From positions 62,001-126,000 of the forward strand of contig CAMLGF010000002.1 in assembly GCA_946479515.1 (NCBI GenBank): a stretch of DNA of 64,000 nt, given 5' to 3'. The notes beneath the pieces are model-generated. The model saw only the letters and a list, made by a program, of their open reading frames with translations, did no database searches and was not told the origin of the DNA. Of this stretch, positions 1 to 10,021 are shown one piece after another (position 1 is the first letter of the stretch; every line of letters begins with the position of its first letter). Both the position numbers and the translations under genes were made by a program. Source of the DNA: an uncultured Pseudomonadota bacterium (GTDB lineage: Bacteria > Pseudomonadota > Gammaproteobacteria > Steroidobacterales > Steroidobacteraceae).

Positions 1-1
1 A

Positions 2-223
2 TTCCGCGATATAAAGGAGTTCAAGCGATTGCTGGCGAGCGACGAGGCATCCGTGGCACGCAATCTGGCCCGGCAGCTGGTGACATTCGCGACGGGCGCG
101 CCGGTGCGCTACACCGATCGCGACGAGCTGGAGCGGATCCTGCAGCGCGCCAGCACGCACGGATATGGCGTGCGCACGCTGGTCGAGGAGATCGTTCGCA
201 GCGAGTTGTTCCAATCCAAGTGA
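2..223 (+). CDS. C-terminal end of a DUF1592/DUF1588/DUF1585 protein (5' truncated)
   Basis: The reading frame is open from the window edge and 73 residues are visible. The stretch with FKRLLASD, a middle [17 protein letters not shown] and the ending ELFQSK matches the DUF1585 domain, which closes large secreted proteins that usually also carry DUF1587/1592/1588 and sometimes a cytochrome c-like domain. The function of the family is not established. The next gene encodes a DUF1552 protein, the usual partner of this family in planctomycetes and in some Gammaproteobacteria, so the two probably form one operon. The N-terminus lies outside the window, so signal peptide and heme motifs cannot be checked. 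Confidence 0.75.
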   Translation, partial: FRDIKEFKRLLASDEASVARNLARQLVTFATGAPVRYTDRDELERILQRASTHGYGVRTLVEEIVRSELFQSK

Positions 224-251
224 CGCTGCGCGTCATCGGGCATTCGACATC

Positions 252-1580
252 ATGAACACCAGATCCCGCGTTCCCTTCGTCGTCACCCGACCCCTCTCGC
301 GCCGGCGCTTCCTGCGAGGTGCCGGGGTCGCCATGGCGCTGCCCTTTCTCGATGCGATGTATCCCGGAACGGCGCACGGCGCCGGCTCCGCACCGCTCGC
401 GGCCGGCGCCAGGCCGCGCCGCATGTTCGGCATCTGCAACAATCTCGGCCTTCGGCCGGACCTGTTCTTTCCGGCCGGGACGGGCCGCGAGTACGTCGCA
501 TCTCCCTATCTCAAACTACTCGAAGCGCATCGCGACGACTTCACGGTGATCAGCGGCGTTTCGCACCCGAACGTCGACGGCGGGCACCCCTCCGATATCA
601 GCTTTCTCACGGCGGCGCCGCATCCCGCGAGCAGTTCCTTCCGCAACACTATTTCGCTCGACCAGTACATTGCCGAGCGCATCGGTACGCTCACACGCTT
701 TCCGTCGCTCACGCTGGCCGTGAACGGCGCCGCGCGCAGCCTGTCGTGGACCGGCACCGGCGTGGCCATTCCCCCCGAGGAGCGGGCCGTCGACGTGTTC
801 AATCAGCTCTTCCTGCAAGGCACACCCGAGCAGGTGGAGGCGCAGATCCACAAACTCGACACCGGCCGCAGCATCCTCGACGCAGTCGCGGACCAGGCGA
901 AGGACCTGCAACGTGACGTCGGTCCGGGTGACCGCAGCCGGCTCGAGCAGTATTTCACGAGCGTTCGCGATCTCGAGCACCGCCTGCAGGAATCGCGCGA
1001 GTGGGAGCGCAGACCCAAGCCGGTGGTGAGCGTGGCCGCGCCGGCCGATTTCGGCAGTCCGGCGCAATACATGGACAAGGTGAAGGCCATGTACGACCTG
1101 GCGCGGCTCGCGTTCGAGACCGACTCGACGCGTGCCATCACGCTCATGCTGAACAGCGTCGCCACGCCGGTGGTCACCATTCCCGGCGAGACCATCACCG
1201 ACAGCTACCACAATCTCTCTCACCACGGGAAGGCGGAGGAGAAACTCGCCCAGCTCAAGGTGCTGGACGAATGGCACATGAAACTGCTCGCGAAGCTGTT
1301 CGACGACCTGAAGGCCGTGAGCGAGCAGGGCGAGAGCCTGCTCGACCGCACCATGATCCTCTACGGCTCGAATCTCGGTGACGCCAACGCGCATTCGACC
1401 ATCAATCTGCCGACTTTGTTCGCTGGCGGCGGATTTCGCCACGGCCAACATCTCGCCTTCGACCGCTCGCAGAACTATCCACTGCCGAACCTGTTCGTCT
1501 CGATGCTGCAGCGGATGGGCCTGAACGAGGATCGGTTCGCCTCGTCCACCGGCGCGATGCGCGGCCTCGAGATGACATGA
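252..1580 (+). CDS. DUF1552 family protein with Tat signal
   Basis: This 442-residue protein is assigned to DUF1552. The ATG at 252 was chosen because it places a twin-arginine signal ([16 protein letters not shown], about residues 14-29) near the N-terminus; longer upstream starts only extend into the spacer. Family features visible are the [16 protein letters not shown] region, [19 protein letters not shown] and, near the end, [26 protein letters not shown]. The Tat signal implies export of a folded, perhaps metal-containing protein to the periplasm. It follows the DUF1585 gene by 28 bases and its TGA overlaps the next ATG by four bases, so three genes are probably cotranscribed. No biochemical role is known. 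Confidence 0.85.
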   Translation: MNTRSRVPFVVTRPLSRRRFLRGAGVAMALPFLDAMYPGTAHGAGSAPLAAGARPRRMFGICNNLGLRPDLFFPAGTGREYVASPYLKLLEAHRDDFTVISGVSHPNVDGGHPSDISFLTAAPHPASSSFRNTISLDQYIAERIGTLTRFPSLTLAVNGAARSLSWTGTGVAIPPEERAVDVFNQLFLQGTPEQVEAQIHKLDTGRSILDAVADQAKDLQRDVGPGDRSRLEQYFTSVRDLEHRLQESREWERRPKPVVSVAAPADFGSPAQYMDKVKAMYDLARLAFETDSTRAITLMLNSVATPVVTIPGETITDSYHNLSHHGKAEEKLAQLKVLDEWHMKLLAKLFDDLKAVSEQGESLLDRTMILYGSNLGDANAHSTINLPTLFAGGGFRHGQHLAFDRSQNYPLPNLFVSMLQRMGLNEDRFASSTGAMRGLEMT

Positions 1581-2113
1581 ATCGCCGCGTCGCCATCGTG
1601 CTTTTCGCCCTGCTCGGCGCCGCTCCCGTGAGCGCGGAGGAGCTGATGATCGACTTCGAGCAGGCCGAGATCGGCAAGCCCATGTCGAGCTGGACGGAGC
1701 AGGGCGTGGTCTTCGAGCTTGCCGGCCCGCCCGTTCACAGCAAGGCAGCGGGGCGGATCATGTTCTTCCCGCATCTCGCGACGAATCACAAGGGCATTCT
1801 CAATGCCATGGCCACCGAGCAGGCCATTCCGGTGCAGGCAACGTTTCCACGCGCCGCGGCGGCCGTCACGCTCGTGCTGTGGGGATCGACCGGATGCCCG
1901 GCCGTCCTCGAGGCGCTCGACAAGAATGGCAAGGTGGTCGACCGGGTATCGGTCGTTGCCGTGCCCGGGCGCAAGGCGCCGGCGGATCCGGTTCCGTTCG
2001 TGCGGCTGACCGTGAAAGCACCGGAAATCGCGGCCATCCGCTTCAGCGGACCGCGCGACGGCGAGTTCCTCGCCGCGGACGAAATCAGGATCACGACTGC
2101 AGGCCCAAAGTAA
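1577..2113 (+). CDS. Small secreted protein downstream of the DUF1552 gene
   Basis: A 178-residue protein with a clear Sec signal peptide ([20 protein letters not shown], likely cleaved before EELMIDFE). The mature part opens with a [23 protein letters not shown] segment and looks all-beta, resembling small carbohydrate-binding or jelly-roll domains found beside DUF1552 genes; I do not recognise a named family. It overlaps the upstream gene by four bases (ATGA), so translation is probably coupled. A role in binding or processing an extracellular substrate is only an inference from export and neighbourhood. Confidence 0.7.
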   Translation: MNRRVAIVLFALLGAAPVSAEELMIDFEQAEIGKPMSSWTEQGVVFELAGPPVHSKAAGRIMFFPHLATNHKGILNAMATEQAIPVQATFPRAAAAVTLVLWGSTGCPAVLEALDKNGKVVDRVSVVAVPGRKAPADPVPFVRLTVKAPEIAAIRFSGPRDGEFLAADEIRITTAGPK

Positions 2114-2179
2114 GAGACCCAAAGCAATAGACGCGAAGTAGTCTGTCCGGCGTCGTCGCGCTTCCACGGAGGGAATGCC

Positions 2180-3991
2180 TTGGCAAGATTCGTCGCAACG
2201 CTCTTACTGCTGGCGCTCGGACCGGCCGCCACGTCCACGGCCGCCGACGCGACCGCGCGTACCTACGCCAATCCGGTCGACGTCGATTACCGCTACAACT
2301 TCGAGCAGATCAACGAGCAGATTTCGTACCGCACGGGCGCGGACCCGGTCATCGTGCGCCATCGCGGCGCCTACTATCTATTCATGACCCTGGCGGATGG
2401 CTACTGGCGCTCGACCAACCTGCTCGATTGGCGCTTCATCGTGCCGAGCCGCTGGCCGGTGGCCAGCGTGGTGGCGCCCGCGGCGATCTCGGATGGCGAC
2501 CGGCTGATCCTGCTGCCCTCGACGACTCGGCCGGACCCGATCCTGGTGTCGCGCGATCCGGCGCAGGGAAAGCTCGAGTTCCTGACGCGGCGATTGCCGG
2601 CGATGCCCTATCCGGAAGGCGTGGCGCCGCCGGGGCCGGGTGAGCCCGAGACCTTCCCGCCGGGGCCATGGGACCCTGCGCTGTTCAAGGATGACGACGG
2701 TCGCTGGTATCTCTACTGGGGGTCGTCCAATGTCTTTCCGCTGTACGGCATCGAGCTCGACCTGCGCGAGGTCGACTCCACGCAACGCATCCGCTACATC
2801 GGCAGGCCGCGGCCGCTGATCACGCTGCATCCCGGGCAACATGGCTGGGAGCGATTCGGCCAGGATCACTCGGGCGAGAATCTGCCCACGTACCTGGAAG
2901 GCGCCTGGATGACCAAGCACGGCGGGCGCTACTACCTGCAGTACGGCGCACCCGGCACCGAGTACAACGTCTACGCCACCGGCACCTATGTCGCCGACGA
3001 GCCCCTGGGTCCGTTCGAGTACGCGCCCTACAACCCGGTGGGCTACAAGCCCGGTGGCTTCGTGCACGGCGCCGGGCATGGGAACACGTTTCAGGACGAG
3101 TTCGGCAATTGGTGGAACACGGGCACGCCCTGGATCGGTCACAACTGGAATTTCGAGCGCCGCATCGCGCTGTTTCCGGCGGCCTTCAGCGATGACGGCC
3201 AGATGAGCGTCGACACGCGCTTTGCCGATTTCCCGCACTACATGCCCGCCCGCAAGGTGCGGCACGCGGACGAGCAGTTCACCGGCTGGATGCTGCTGTC
3301 ATACCGCAAGCCCGCGAAGGCATCTTCGCAGCTCGGCGAGTACGGGGCCTCACGTACGACGGACGAGGATCCACGCACCTTCTGGGTGGCGGCGGCGAAC
3401 GAGGCCGGGCAGACTCTCACGCTCGATCTCGGCGCGCGCAAGACGCTGCGCGCCGTGCAGGTCAACTTCGCCGACTATCTATCGGGCCGCTACCGGGATG
3501 CGCCGGACGTGTATACCGAATTCGCGCTCGAGCATTCCCTGGACGGCAGGCACTGGTCGCCCCTGGCCAGCACCGGGGCCGAGCGGCGCGACCGGCCGAA
3601 TGCCTACTTCCAGCTGCCCGCGCCCGTGCAGGCGCGTTACGTGCGCTACGTGCACGAGCACGTCGGCGCCCGGCACCTCGCGATCAGCGACCTGCGTGTT
3701 TTCGGTGACGCGGGCGGCCGCGCGCCGCGAGCGCCCGGGAAAATCCGCGCCGTGCGTTCCGAGCCACGGGCGATGACGGTGAGTTGGCGGCGTGTGCCGG
3801 GCGCGGTCGGATACAACGTGCGCTGGGGTATTCGTCCCGATCGGCTGAATTCCTGCTACCAGGTATTCGCAGACCGCGGCACCACGCTGGAAGTGCGGGC
3901 GTTGAGCGCGGGCGTCGCCTACTACGTCTCGGTGGAGTCATTCGACGAGAATGCCGTCTCGCCGCTCGGCAGGGTGGTGCCGGTGCGCTGA
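2180..3991 (+). CDS. Secreted GH43-like glycosidase with discoidin and fibronectin III domains
   Basis: A 603-residue protein. I take the TTG at 2180 because a GGAGGG ribosome site lies 6 bases upstream and it directly precedes a signal peptide (MARFVATLLLLALGPAAT); the nearby ATG at 2175 is in another frame. Residues 50-350 form a five-bladed propeller of clan GH-F type. The expected acids are present: Asp55 in GADPVIV (base), Asp165 in WDPALFKDDDG (modulator) and Glu240 in YLEGAWM (acid). Residues 370-505 look like an F5/8-type C (discoidin, CBM32-like) module and 515-603 like fibronectin type III. Arabinan, xylan or a related plant glycan is the usual substrate class, but subfamily cannot be fixed by eye. 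Confidence 0.8.
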   Translation: MARFVATLLLLALGPAATSTAADATARTYANPVDVDYRYNFEQINEQISYRTGADPVIVRHRGAYYLFMTLADGYWRSTNLLDWRFIVPSRWPVASVVAPAAISDGDRLILLPSTTRPDPILVSRDPAQGKLEFLTRRLPAMPYPEGVAPPGPGEPETFPPGPWDPALFKDDDGRWYLYWGSSNVFPLYGIELDLREVDSTQRIRYIGRPRPLITLHPGQHGWERFGQDHSGENLPTYLEGAWMTKHGGRYYLQYGAPGTEYNVYATGTYVADEPLGPFEYAPYNPVGYKPGGFVHGAGHGNTFQDEFGNWWNTGTPWIGHNWNFERRIALFPAAFSDDGQMSVDTRFADFPHYMPARKVRHADEQFTGWMLLSYRKPAKASSQLGEYGASRTTDEDPRTFWVAAANEAGQTLTLDLGARKTLRAVQVNFADYLSGRYRDAPDVYTEFALEHSLDGRHWSPLASTGAERRDRPNAYFQLPAPVQARYVRYVHEHVGARHLAISDLRVFGDAGGRAPRAPGKIRAVRSEPRAMTVSWRRVPGAVGYNVRWGIRPDRLNSCYQVFADRGTTLEVRALSAGVAYYVSVESFDENAVSPLGRVVPVR

Positions 3992-3998
3992 CGGTTTC

Positions 3999-5693
3999 TC
4001 ACCGCCGAGCCGTCATTGCATCGGCCAGCGCGGAAGCGGCGGGGCCGACGATCAGGTGCAGGACGCCGGGAGCCGCCTGCATCACGGCCCGCACGCCGGC
4101 CTGGCGCGCGCTGCCGGAGTCGAAGCGCGCCGCGTCCGCCAACTGCACGCGCAGGCGCGTGCCAGCGACGGCCCGCAGGCTGCGCAGGTTGCCGGCGCCT
4201 CCCAGCGCGCGCAGCAGCGCCGGCGCGGCCGAGACATCCGGCAGGTGCTGAGATTTCAACCACGCTTCGATGTCGGTCTTGAGATTCTCCGAGACCGGTC
4301 CGAACACGGCTTGCACGGCGTTGCCCACCACGAGCACGCCGGAGGCGCCCAGCGCCTTGAGTCGCTGCTGGTCGACTCTCGCGGCATCGACCACCGTGGC
4401 GCGCAATCGTGTTACGCAGGCATCGAGCGCCGCGAGATTGGCGGCACCACCGAAAGCGCCGACGAGCTCGCGCGCCAGGTTCCCGCTGGCCTCGGACCGG
4501 ACGGATTCGCCGGCGGCCTCCTGCTCGCGGCCCGGCGTCTGCAGGTTCAACCAGCGGATCGCGGCGCTGAACAGCGCGTAGTAGATAGCGGCGTACAGCG
4601 GCCCCAGCAGCAGCACCAGCCACCACTTCTGCGAGAAGGGGCTGAGCACGTTGTACAGCAGGAAGTCGATGCCGCCCTGGGAGAACGTGAAACCCAGATG
4701 CGCGCCGAACGAGGCCATGAGGAATTGCGCCGAGGCCGCCAGTACCGCGTGCAACAGGTATAGCACCGGCGCCACGAACAGGAAGGCGAACTCGATGGGC
4801 TCGGTGATGCCGGTGAGGAACGAGGTGAGCGCGGCGGTCATCATCATGCCGCCGATGGCGCGTCGTTTCTCCGGCCGTGCCGCCCGCCACATGGCGAGCG
4901 CCGCCGCGGGCAGGCCGAACATCTTGAAGAGGAAGGCGCCGCCGAGAATTCCGGCGGTGGGGTCGCCCGCGAAGTAACGCGGAATGTCGCCGTGGATGAG
5001 CCGGCCATCCGCGCCGACATAGGAGCCGATCTCGAAGAAGAACGGGGCGTTCCAGATATGGTGCAGCCCGAAGGGCAGCAGCAGGCGCTCGACGAAGCCA
5101 TACACGCTGGCCGCGGTGCGCGGATCGCCCGCGGCGGCCCAGCGCGAAAACACGTCGATGCCCTGCTGGACCGGCGGCCAGACTACCGACAGCACCAGGC
5201 CCAGGCCGATCGCGGCCAGCGCCGTGACGATGGGCACGAACCGCTTGCCGGCGAAGAACGACAGATAGGCGGGCAGCTCGATGTGATAGAAGCGCCTGAA
5301 CATCGCCGCCGCCAGGCCGCCCGCGAGAATGCCGCCGAACACGCCGGTCTGCAGCGTGGGAATGCCCATCACGTTCACCGGCTCCGCATGCCACACGCCG
5401 GTCATCACCCCCAGGGTGGCCAGCATCACCAGGTAGCCGATGGTGGCCGCCACGGCGGCGACGCCATCGTTGTCGGTGAAGCCCAGCGCCACGGCGACGG
5501 CGAAGATCAGCGGCAGGTTGGCGAAGATGACGTCGCCCGCGTCCTTCATCAGCATTGCGACGACCGGCGGCATCCAGTCGAAAGGCGCCGCACCGATGCC
5601 GAGCAGCAGGCCGGCCACGGGCAGCACGGCCACCGGCAGCATCAGCGCCTTGCCCACCTTCTGCAGGAACACGAATGCGCCGGCCGCCTTCAC
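3999..5693 (-). CDS. ptsG: PTS glucose-type EIICB transporter with an extra EIIB-like domain
   Basis: This 564-residue permease imports and phosphorylates a hexose. The GTG start at 5693 overlaps the upstream TGA by four bases. EIIC (about 1-385) carries PtsG-type signatures: GFTDNDGVAA, FFAGKRFVPI, GLHHIWN, HGDIPRYFAGDPTAG and GITEPIEF. These are nearer to E. coli PtsG than to NagE, so glucose is the likeliest substrate. EIIB (about 405-480) has the phosphoacceptor Cys426 in LDACVTRLR. A second EIIB-like repeat (about 490-555, NLRSLRAVAGTRLRV) has valine where the cysteine should be. There is no EIIA; the upstream fusion protein supplies it. The gene converges on the GH43-like gene with only 7 bases between stops. 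Confidence 0.88.
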   Translation of the reverse strand: MKAAGAFVFLQKVGKALMLPVAVLPVAGLLLGIGAAPFDWMPPVVAMLMKDAGDVIFANLPLIFAVAVALGFTDNDGVAAVAATIGYLVMLATLGVMTGVWHAEPVNVMGIPTLQTGVFGGILAGGLAAAMFRRFYHIELPAYLSFFAGKRFVPIVTALAAIGLGLVLSVVWPPVQQGIDVFSRWAAAGDPRTAASVYGFVERLLLPFGLHHIWNAPFFFEIGSYVGADGRLIHGDIPRYFAGDPTAGILGGAFLFKMFGLPAAALAMWRAARPEKRRAIGGMMMTAALTSFLTGITEPIEFAFLFVAPVLYLLHAVLAASAQFLMASFGAHLGFTFSQGGIDFLLYNVLSPFSQKWWLVLLLGPLYAAIYYALFSAAIRWLNLQTPGREQEAAGESVRSEASGNLARELVGAFGGAANLAALDACVTRLRATVVDAARVDQQRLKALGASGVLVVGNAVQAVFGPVSENLKTDIEAWLKSQHLPDVSAAPALLRALGGAGNLRSLRAVAGTRLRVQLADAARFDSGSARQAGVRAVMQAAPGVLHLIVGPAASALADAMTARR

Positions 5694-8203
5694 GATGGCT
5701 GCTCCGGACTCGCGGCCGCGTGCCGGGACAGCAGGCCGCGCACCTCGGCCGGGGTGGACATGGCGAGCGCCTGCCGGGCGATGCCCTGGCATTCGGCGAG
5801 CGTGACACGCGCCAGCGCGGCCTTGACCGGCGCGATCGCACGCACGTCCACCGAGAGTTCGTGGACACCGAGACCGGCCAGCAGCGGCGTCGCGAGCGGA
5901 TCGGAGGCGAGCCCGCCGCACACACCGACCCGGCGGCCGTGCCGGCGTGCGCCGTTCACCGTGAGGTCTATCATGCGCAGCACCGCGGGATTGAGCGCAT
6001 CCGCCTGCCGCGCGAGCAGCGGATGGCCGCGATCCATGGCCAGGGTGTACTGCGTGAGATCGTTGGTGCCGATGGAGAAGAAGTCGACTTCGCGCGCCAG
6101 CTCGTCCGCCAACACGGCGGCCGCGGGTACCTCGATCATGACGCCCACCGGCAGCCGCGCCGGCAACGTGCGTCGTTCCTCTGCGAGCAAGGCGCGCGCG
6201 GCGCGCACTTCCTCGATGCTCGCGACCATCGGGAACATCAGCTCGACGTTGCCGTGGTCCGCCGCGGCGCGCAACACTGCACGCAGCTGGGTGCGGAACA
6301 GGGCGGGGTGCTCCAGGCTCACGCGAATGCCGCGAAGACCGAGGAAGGGATTGTCTTCGTCCGCCAGGGGTAGATAGGCGAGGGGCTTGTCGCCGCCGGC
6401 GTCCAGCGTGCGGATGACACAGCGATGCGCCGCACCCAGTGCCGCCGCGATCGAGGCATAGGCGGCGAACTGCTCGTCTTCTCCGGGCGGCGTGGCGCGA
6501 TCGAACAGGTATTCGGTGCGCAGCAGGCCGACACCCTCGGCGCCGGCCGCCAGCGCCGCGCGGGCATCGCCCAGGTTGCGGATGTTCGCGACCACTTCGA
6601 CGCGATGGCCATCGCGCGTGCGTGCCGGCGCCTGGCCCACCGCCTGTTCCGCCTCGCGCTGGCGTGCATCGCGCGCGATGCGCTCGCGCGCCCGGTTCAC
6701 CGCGGTTTCGTCGGGCTGCGTCTGCAGCAGACCGCGTGTGCCATCCAGCACCACCTGGCGCCCCTCGGGCAGCGCAAGTGCGGCGGCATCGAGTCCGCAG
6801 ACGGCGGGCAGGCCCAGGCCGCGCGCAAAAATGGCGGCATGACTGGTCGAGCTGCCGGAGATGGTGCAGACACCGGCAGGCAGGCGGCGTTCGAAGGCCG
6901 CGAGCTCCGCTGGCGACAGCTCTTCGGCCACGAGGATGGCATCCGGGGGCAGGGACTCCGGCCTGACATCGGCCGTGGCGTTGCCGCTCAGCATGAGCAG
7001 TACACGCTGGCCTAGCGCCCGCACGTCGGCGGCGCGCTCGCGCAGCAGCGGCGAGTCGAGTGTGGCGAGCGCGGCCGCGTGCGCATCGATGGCGGCATGC
7101 CAGGCAAAGGCGGCGCTCTTGCCGAGTTGCAGGGATTCTTCCGCCCGCGCGCCGAGCTCCGGGTCCTCGAGCAGCGCACGCTGCATGGCCAGCAGTTGTG
7201 CCTGCGGGCGGTCGGCGATGCCGCGTTCGAGCGCCGCGAGCTGCGCATCGGTGGATCGCAGCGCGTGGCGCAGGCGCGCGCGCTCGGCTTCGATGCCGGC
7301 ACCCGACTCGACGAATGTGGGGACGGCGCGCCGATACTGGTACACGCGACCGATGGCAATTCCGGGCGACGCCGGCACGCCGGCGAGCTCGCCGGGCCCC
7401 GGCGCCATCGTCAGCGAGGTCGGCGCTGCCGGAACCGGTGGCGGCAATTCGTGCGCCACTTCGCCGCTGCCCTTCGCCAGCAATTCCGTGAGCGCGGCCA
7501 CGGCGGCAGCGGCATCGGCGCCGGAAGCTTCGACTCGAAGCGAGTCGCCCGCCCGCGTCGCCAGGCCCATGATGGCCACGACGGACTTGGCGTTGGCCGC
7601 GGCGTCACCGCGCCGCAGCCGGATGTCGGCCTGGAACCGGCGCGCGCAGGCCGCGAGCACGGCCGCCGGCCGGGCATGCAGTCCGTCGGCGTTCGGAAGG
7701 GACACCGGCTCCGAGCGTTGCACGGTGCCGTCGGCTGCGCGCGTGGGTGAGGGCGCGGTGGCAAAGTCGACGCGCAGGAGCGCCGTCTGCCCGGCCTGCG
7801 CGAGACCGCTCGCGCGCTCGTGCACGGTCGCACCCGAGGTCATCACCACGGGCGTGAGCAGCGAGTATCCCTGGCAGGCGATGTCGTCGGCGTCGAAACG
7901 CAGCAGCGCCTGACCGCGTTCGACGCGCGCATTCAAGGAGACCAGCGGCGTGAAACCGCGCCCTGCCAGCTTCACGGTGTCGAGGCCCACGTGTATCAGT
8001 ATCTCGACGCCACGATCGTCGGTGATGGCCAGCGCGTGGCACGCGCGGTGCAGTTGTGTGACGCGGCCGGCCACGGGAGCCAGCACCTCGTTCGACGTCG
8101 GGTCGATGGCGACACCGTCGCCGACCAGCCTGCGCGCGAACACCTGATCGGGCAGGTCCTCCAGGGCAACGATCGGGCCGGACAGCGGTGCGAGGAGTTC
8201 CAT
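5690..8203 (-). CDS. Fused PTS phosphotransferase: EIIA(Glc)-HPr-enzyme I
   Basis: An 837-residue cytoplasmic phosphorelay protein that moves phosphate from phosphoenolpyruvate to the neighbouring EIICB. From the ATG at 8203, residues 1-150 are EIIA-Glc with the phospho-His71 in ILIHVGLDTVKL. Residues 163-250 are HPr with His176 in GLHARPA. Residues 272-837 are enzyme I with the swivelling-domain His455 in GSSTSHAAIFARG and a C-terminal GVCGGLASDP motif. A GTG seven codons upstream is an alternative start. The domain order is that of the NagF/FPr multiphosphoryl transfer proteins of xanthomonads. It overlaps the transporter by four bases, so the two genes alone make a complete PTS. Confidence 0.92.
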   Translation of the reverse strand: MELLAPLSGPIVALEDLPDQVFARRLVGDGVAIDPTSNEVLAPVAGRVTQLHRACHALAITDDRGVEILIHVGLDTVKLAGRGFTPLVSLNARVERGQALLRFDADDIACQGYSLLTPVVMTSGATVHERASGLAQAGQTALLRVDFATAPSPTRAADGTVQRSEPVSLPNADGLHARPAAVLAACARRFQADIRLRRGDAAANAKSVVAIMGLATRAGDSLRVEASGADAAAAVAALTELLAKGSGEVAHELPPPVPAAPTSLTMAPGPGELAGVPASPGIAIGRVYQYRRAVPTFVESGAGIEAERARLRHALRSTDAQLAALERGIADRPQAQLLAMQRALLEDPELGARAEESLQLGKSAAFAWHAAIDAHAAALATLDSPLLRERAADVRALGQRVLLMLSGNATADVRPESLPPDAILVAEELSPAELAAFERRLPAGVCTISGSSTSHAAIFARGLGLPAVCGLDAAALALPEGRQVVLDGTRGLLQTQPDETAVNRARERIARDARQREAEQAVGQAPARTRDGHRVEVVANIRNLGDARAALAAGAEGVGLLRTEYLFDRATPPGEDEQFAAYASIAAALGAAHRCVIRTLDAGGDKPLAYLPLADEDNPFLGLRGIRVSLEHPALFRTQLRAVLRAAADHGNVELMFPMVASIEEVRAARALLAEERRTLPARLPVGVMIEVPAAAVLADELAREVDFFSIGTNDLTQYTLAMDRGHPLLARQADALNPAVLRMIDLTVNGARRHGRRVGVCGGLASDPLATPLLAGLGVHELSVDVRAIAPVKAALARVTLAECQGIARQALAMSTPAEVRGLLSRHAAASPEQPS

Positions 8204-8305
8204 CACGCTCGCGCACACTGTCACGGCGCCCGGCGCCGTGTCATGCGGGGGAGCCCGCGCCGAAGGCTGTACTTGTACGTAGACCGGGGCAGGTGCCCCG
8301 TGAGA

Positions 8306-10021
8306 TCAGGCCTGCGCGCCCGCGGCCGCCTGGATGGCGCGCCACCAGTGCGGCGACAACAGCTCGCCGTGTCTTTCGCGGAAGGACTCGAGCAGCTCCG
8401 GCGGAATTCCCAGGAATGGCAGCCATTGCTCGGGGAAGACGTCGTGCTCGGCGACGAAGTACCAGGGTTCCGCGCTGAATTCCTCCTCGGGCGTCGCCGC
8501 GACCGGCAGCTCGCGGAAATGGCATTCGTGCAGGGAGGTCACTTCATCGTAGTCGTAGAAGACCACCTTGCCTTCACTGGTGACGCCGAAATTCTTGAGC
8601 AGCAGATCCCCGGGAAACACGTCGATGCCGGCGAGCTCGCGCAGCGCATCACCGTAGTCGAGCAGGGCGCGTTCCGCCGCGGCCGAATCCGCGTCGCGTA
8701 GAAAGAGGTCCAGGGGGCGCAGGCGGCGCTCGATGTAGCAGTGGCCGATGATCAGGTCGTCGCCCTCGAGGCGGCACACGCTGCCGGCCTCGTGCAGCAA
8801 CTCCTGGAGCAGCGCGGGCATGAAGCGCGACTGCGGAAGGCGCAGCTGCCGGTATTCCTGCGCGTCGACCAGCCGGCCGACACGATCGTGCCCGAACACC
8901 CATTGATAGCGCTCCATCACCTCGGCGCGCGTGGTGTTCTTGGGAGGGCCGAAGCGGTCGCGGATCACCTTGAACACCAGATCGTGCGACGGCAGGGTGA
9001 ACACGATCATCACCAGGCCACGCTGGCCGGGCGCGTGCACGAACACGTCGAACGACTGCGCGAGATGGCGGCGCAGCGCGTAGTAGCGCTCGGTCTTGCC
9101 CTGCTTGGCGCGCCCCAGGATGGTGTAGAGCTCGTCGACCGGCTTGCCCGGCATGAACGTGCGCAACAGGGACACCGCCGCGCTCACCACCGGCAGATCG
9201 ACGTGGAAGTACGACCGCGTGAAGCCGAACAGCGAGGCGATGTCGCTGCGTGCGAGCAGCACCGAGTCGATCCTCAAGCCGCCGGGCGCGTGCTGGAACA
9301 CGATCACGAAGGGCGTGATGCTGCCGTCGCCGATCAGGCGCCCGACCAGCGTGGCGGTGTCGCCGCGGTAGAAGGGCGCGTCGATCACTTCCACCAGCTG
9401 GGGCGCCGCGCTCTGCCGCCGGCTGTCGAAATGCGGCGTCAGCTCGCGGCAGATCTGCCGGGCAAAGGCTTCGGTGTCGGGAATCAGGCGCGCAAAGGGC
9501 AGGTCGGCCAGCAGTTCGCTCGCCGCCCGCTGCAAGGATTCGCCGACCGGGTGGACGCGAATCGGCACGCTGCCGGAGGCGCGGCCCGAAGCCGTCACGG
9601 TGAACTCGATCTGCTCATCGACGCCCACCGTGGCGAAGACGTCGCGCGTCACGGAGTTCAGGAACGTGCGGTAGAAGTCGCTGTCCGGCAGACCGTCGAT
9701 GATCTGCGCGAAGTGCCGCTTGATCGCCACCCACAGCGCGCGCTCGTGCAGCTGCGCGCCGAGCTGCCGGCGCAGCGCCTCGATCGATGCGCTCACGTGC
9801 CGCTCGTACAGCTCGATGCGCGCCACCGCGTCCATGCGCGCGGCGGACCAGTCGCGCGCCATGAAGTGCCGGGCCGCGCGACGAGTGATGCGCGTGAACT
9901 CCGCGTTGTAATCCTCGAAGCGGCGCCGCAGCCCGGCGGCCAGCTCCACCGGATCTGCCGCGGCCGGCGGCGCCGGCCGGGCCAGCGCGCACGCGTCGCG
10001 ATCAAGAAGCGCGGCTGACAT
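8306..10021 (-). CDS. aceK: Isocitrate dehydrogenase kinase/phosphatase
   Basis: A 571-residue protein (E. coli AceK has 578) that inactivates isocitrate dehydrogenase by phosphorylation and restores it by dephosphorylation, thereby switching carbon between the TCA cycle and the glyoxylate bypass. Diagnostic stretches are [25 protein letters not shown] (nucleotide-binding part of the kinase domain), [42 protein letters not shown] and [12 protein letters not shown] with the metal-binding Asp residues. Its ATG lies 20 bases inside the 3' end of aceA, so it is translated as the second gene of an aceA-aceK operon, as in enterobacteria. Confidence 0.97.
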   Translation of the reverse strand: MSAALLDRDACALARPAPPAAADPVELAAGLRRRFEDYNAEFTRITRRAARHFMARDWSAARMDAVARIELYERHVSASIEALRRQLGAQLHERALWVAIKRHFAQIIDGLPDSDFYRTFLNSVTRDVFATVGVDEQIEFTVTASGRASGSVPIRVHPVGESLQRAASELLADLPFARLIPDTEAFARQICRELTPHFDSRRQSAAPQLVEVIDAPFYRGDTATLVGRLIGDGSITPFVIVFQHAPGGLRIDSVLLARSDIASLFGFTRSYFHVDLPVVSAAVSLLRTFMPGKPVDELYTILGRAKQGKTERYYALRRHLAQSFDVFVHAPGQRGLVMIVFTLPSHDLVFKVIRDRFGPPKNTTRAEVMERYQWVFGHDRVGRLVDAQEYRQLRLPQSRFMPALLQELLHEAGSVCRLEGDDLIIGHCYIERRLRPLDLFLRDADSAAAERALLDYGDALRELAGIDVFPGDLLLKNFGVTSEGKVVFYDYDEVTSLHECHFRELPVAATPEEEFSAEPWYFVAEHDVFPEQWLPFLGIPPELLESFRERHGELLSPHWWRAIQAAAGAQA

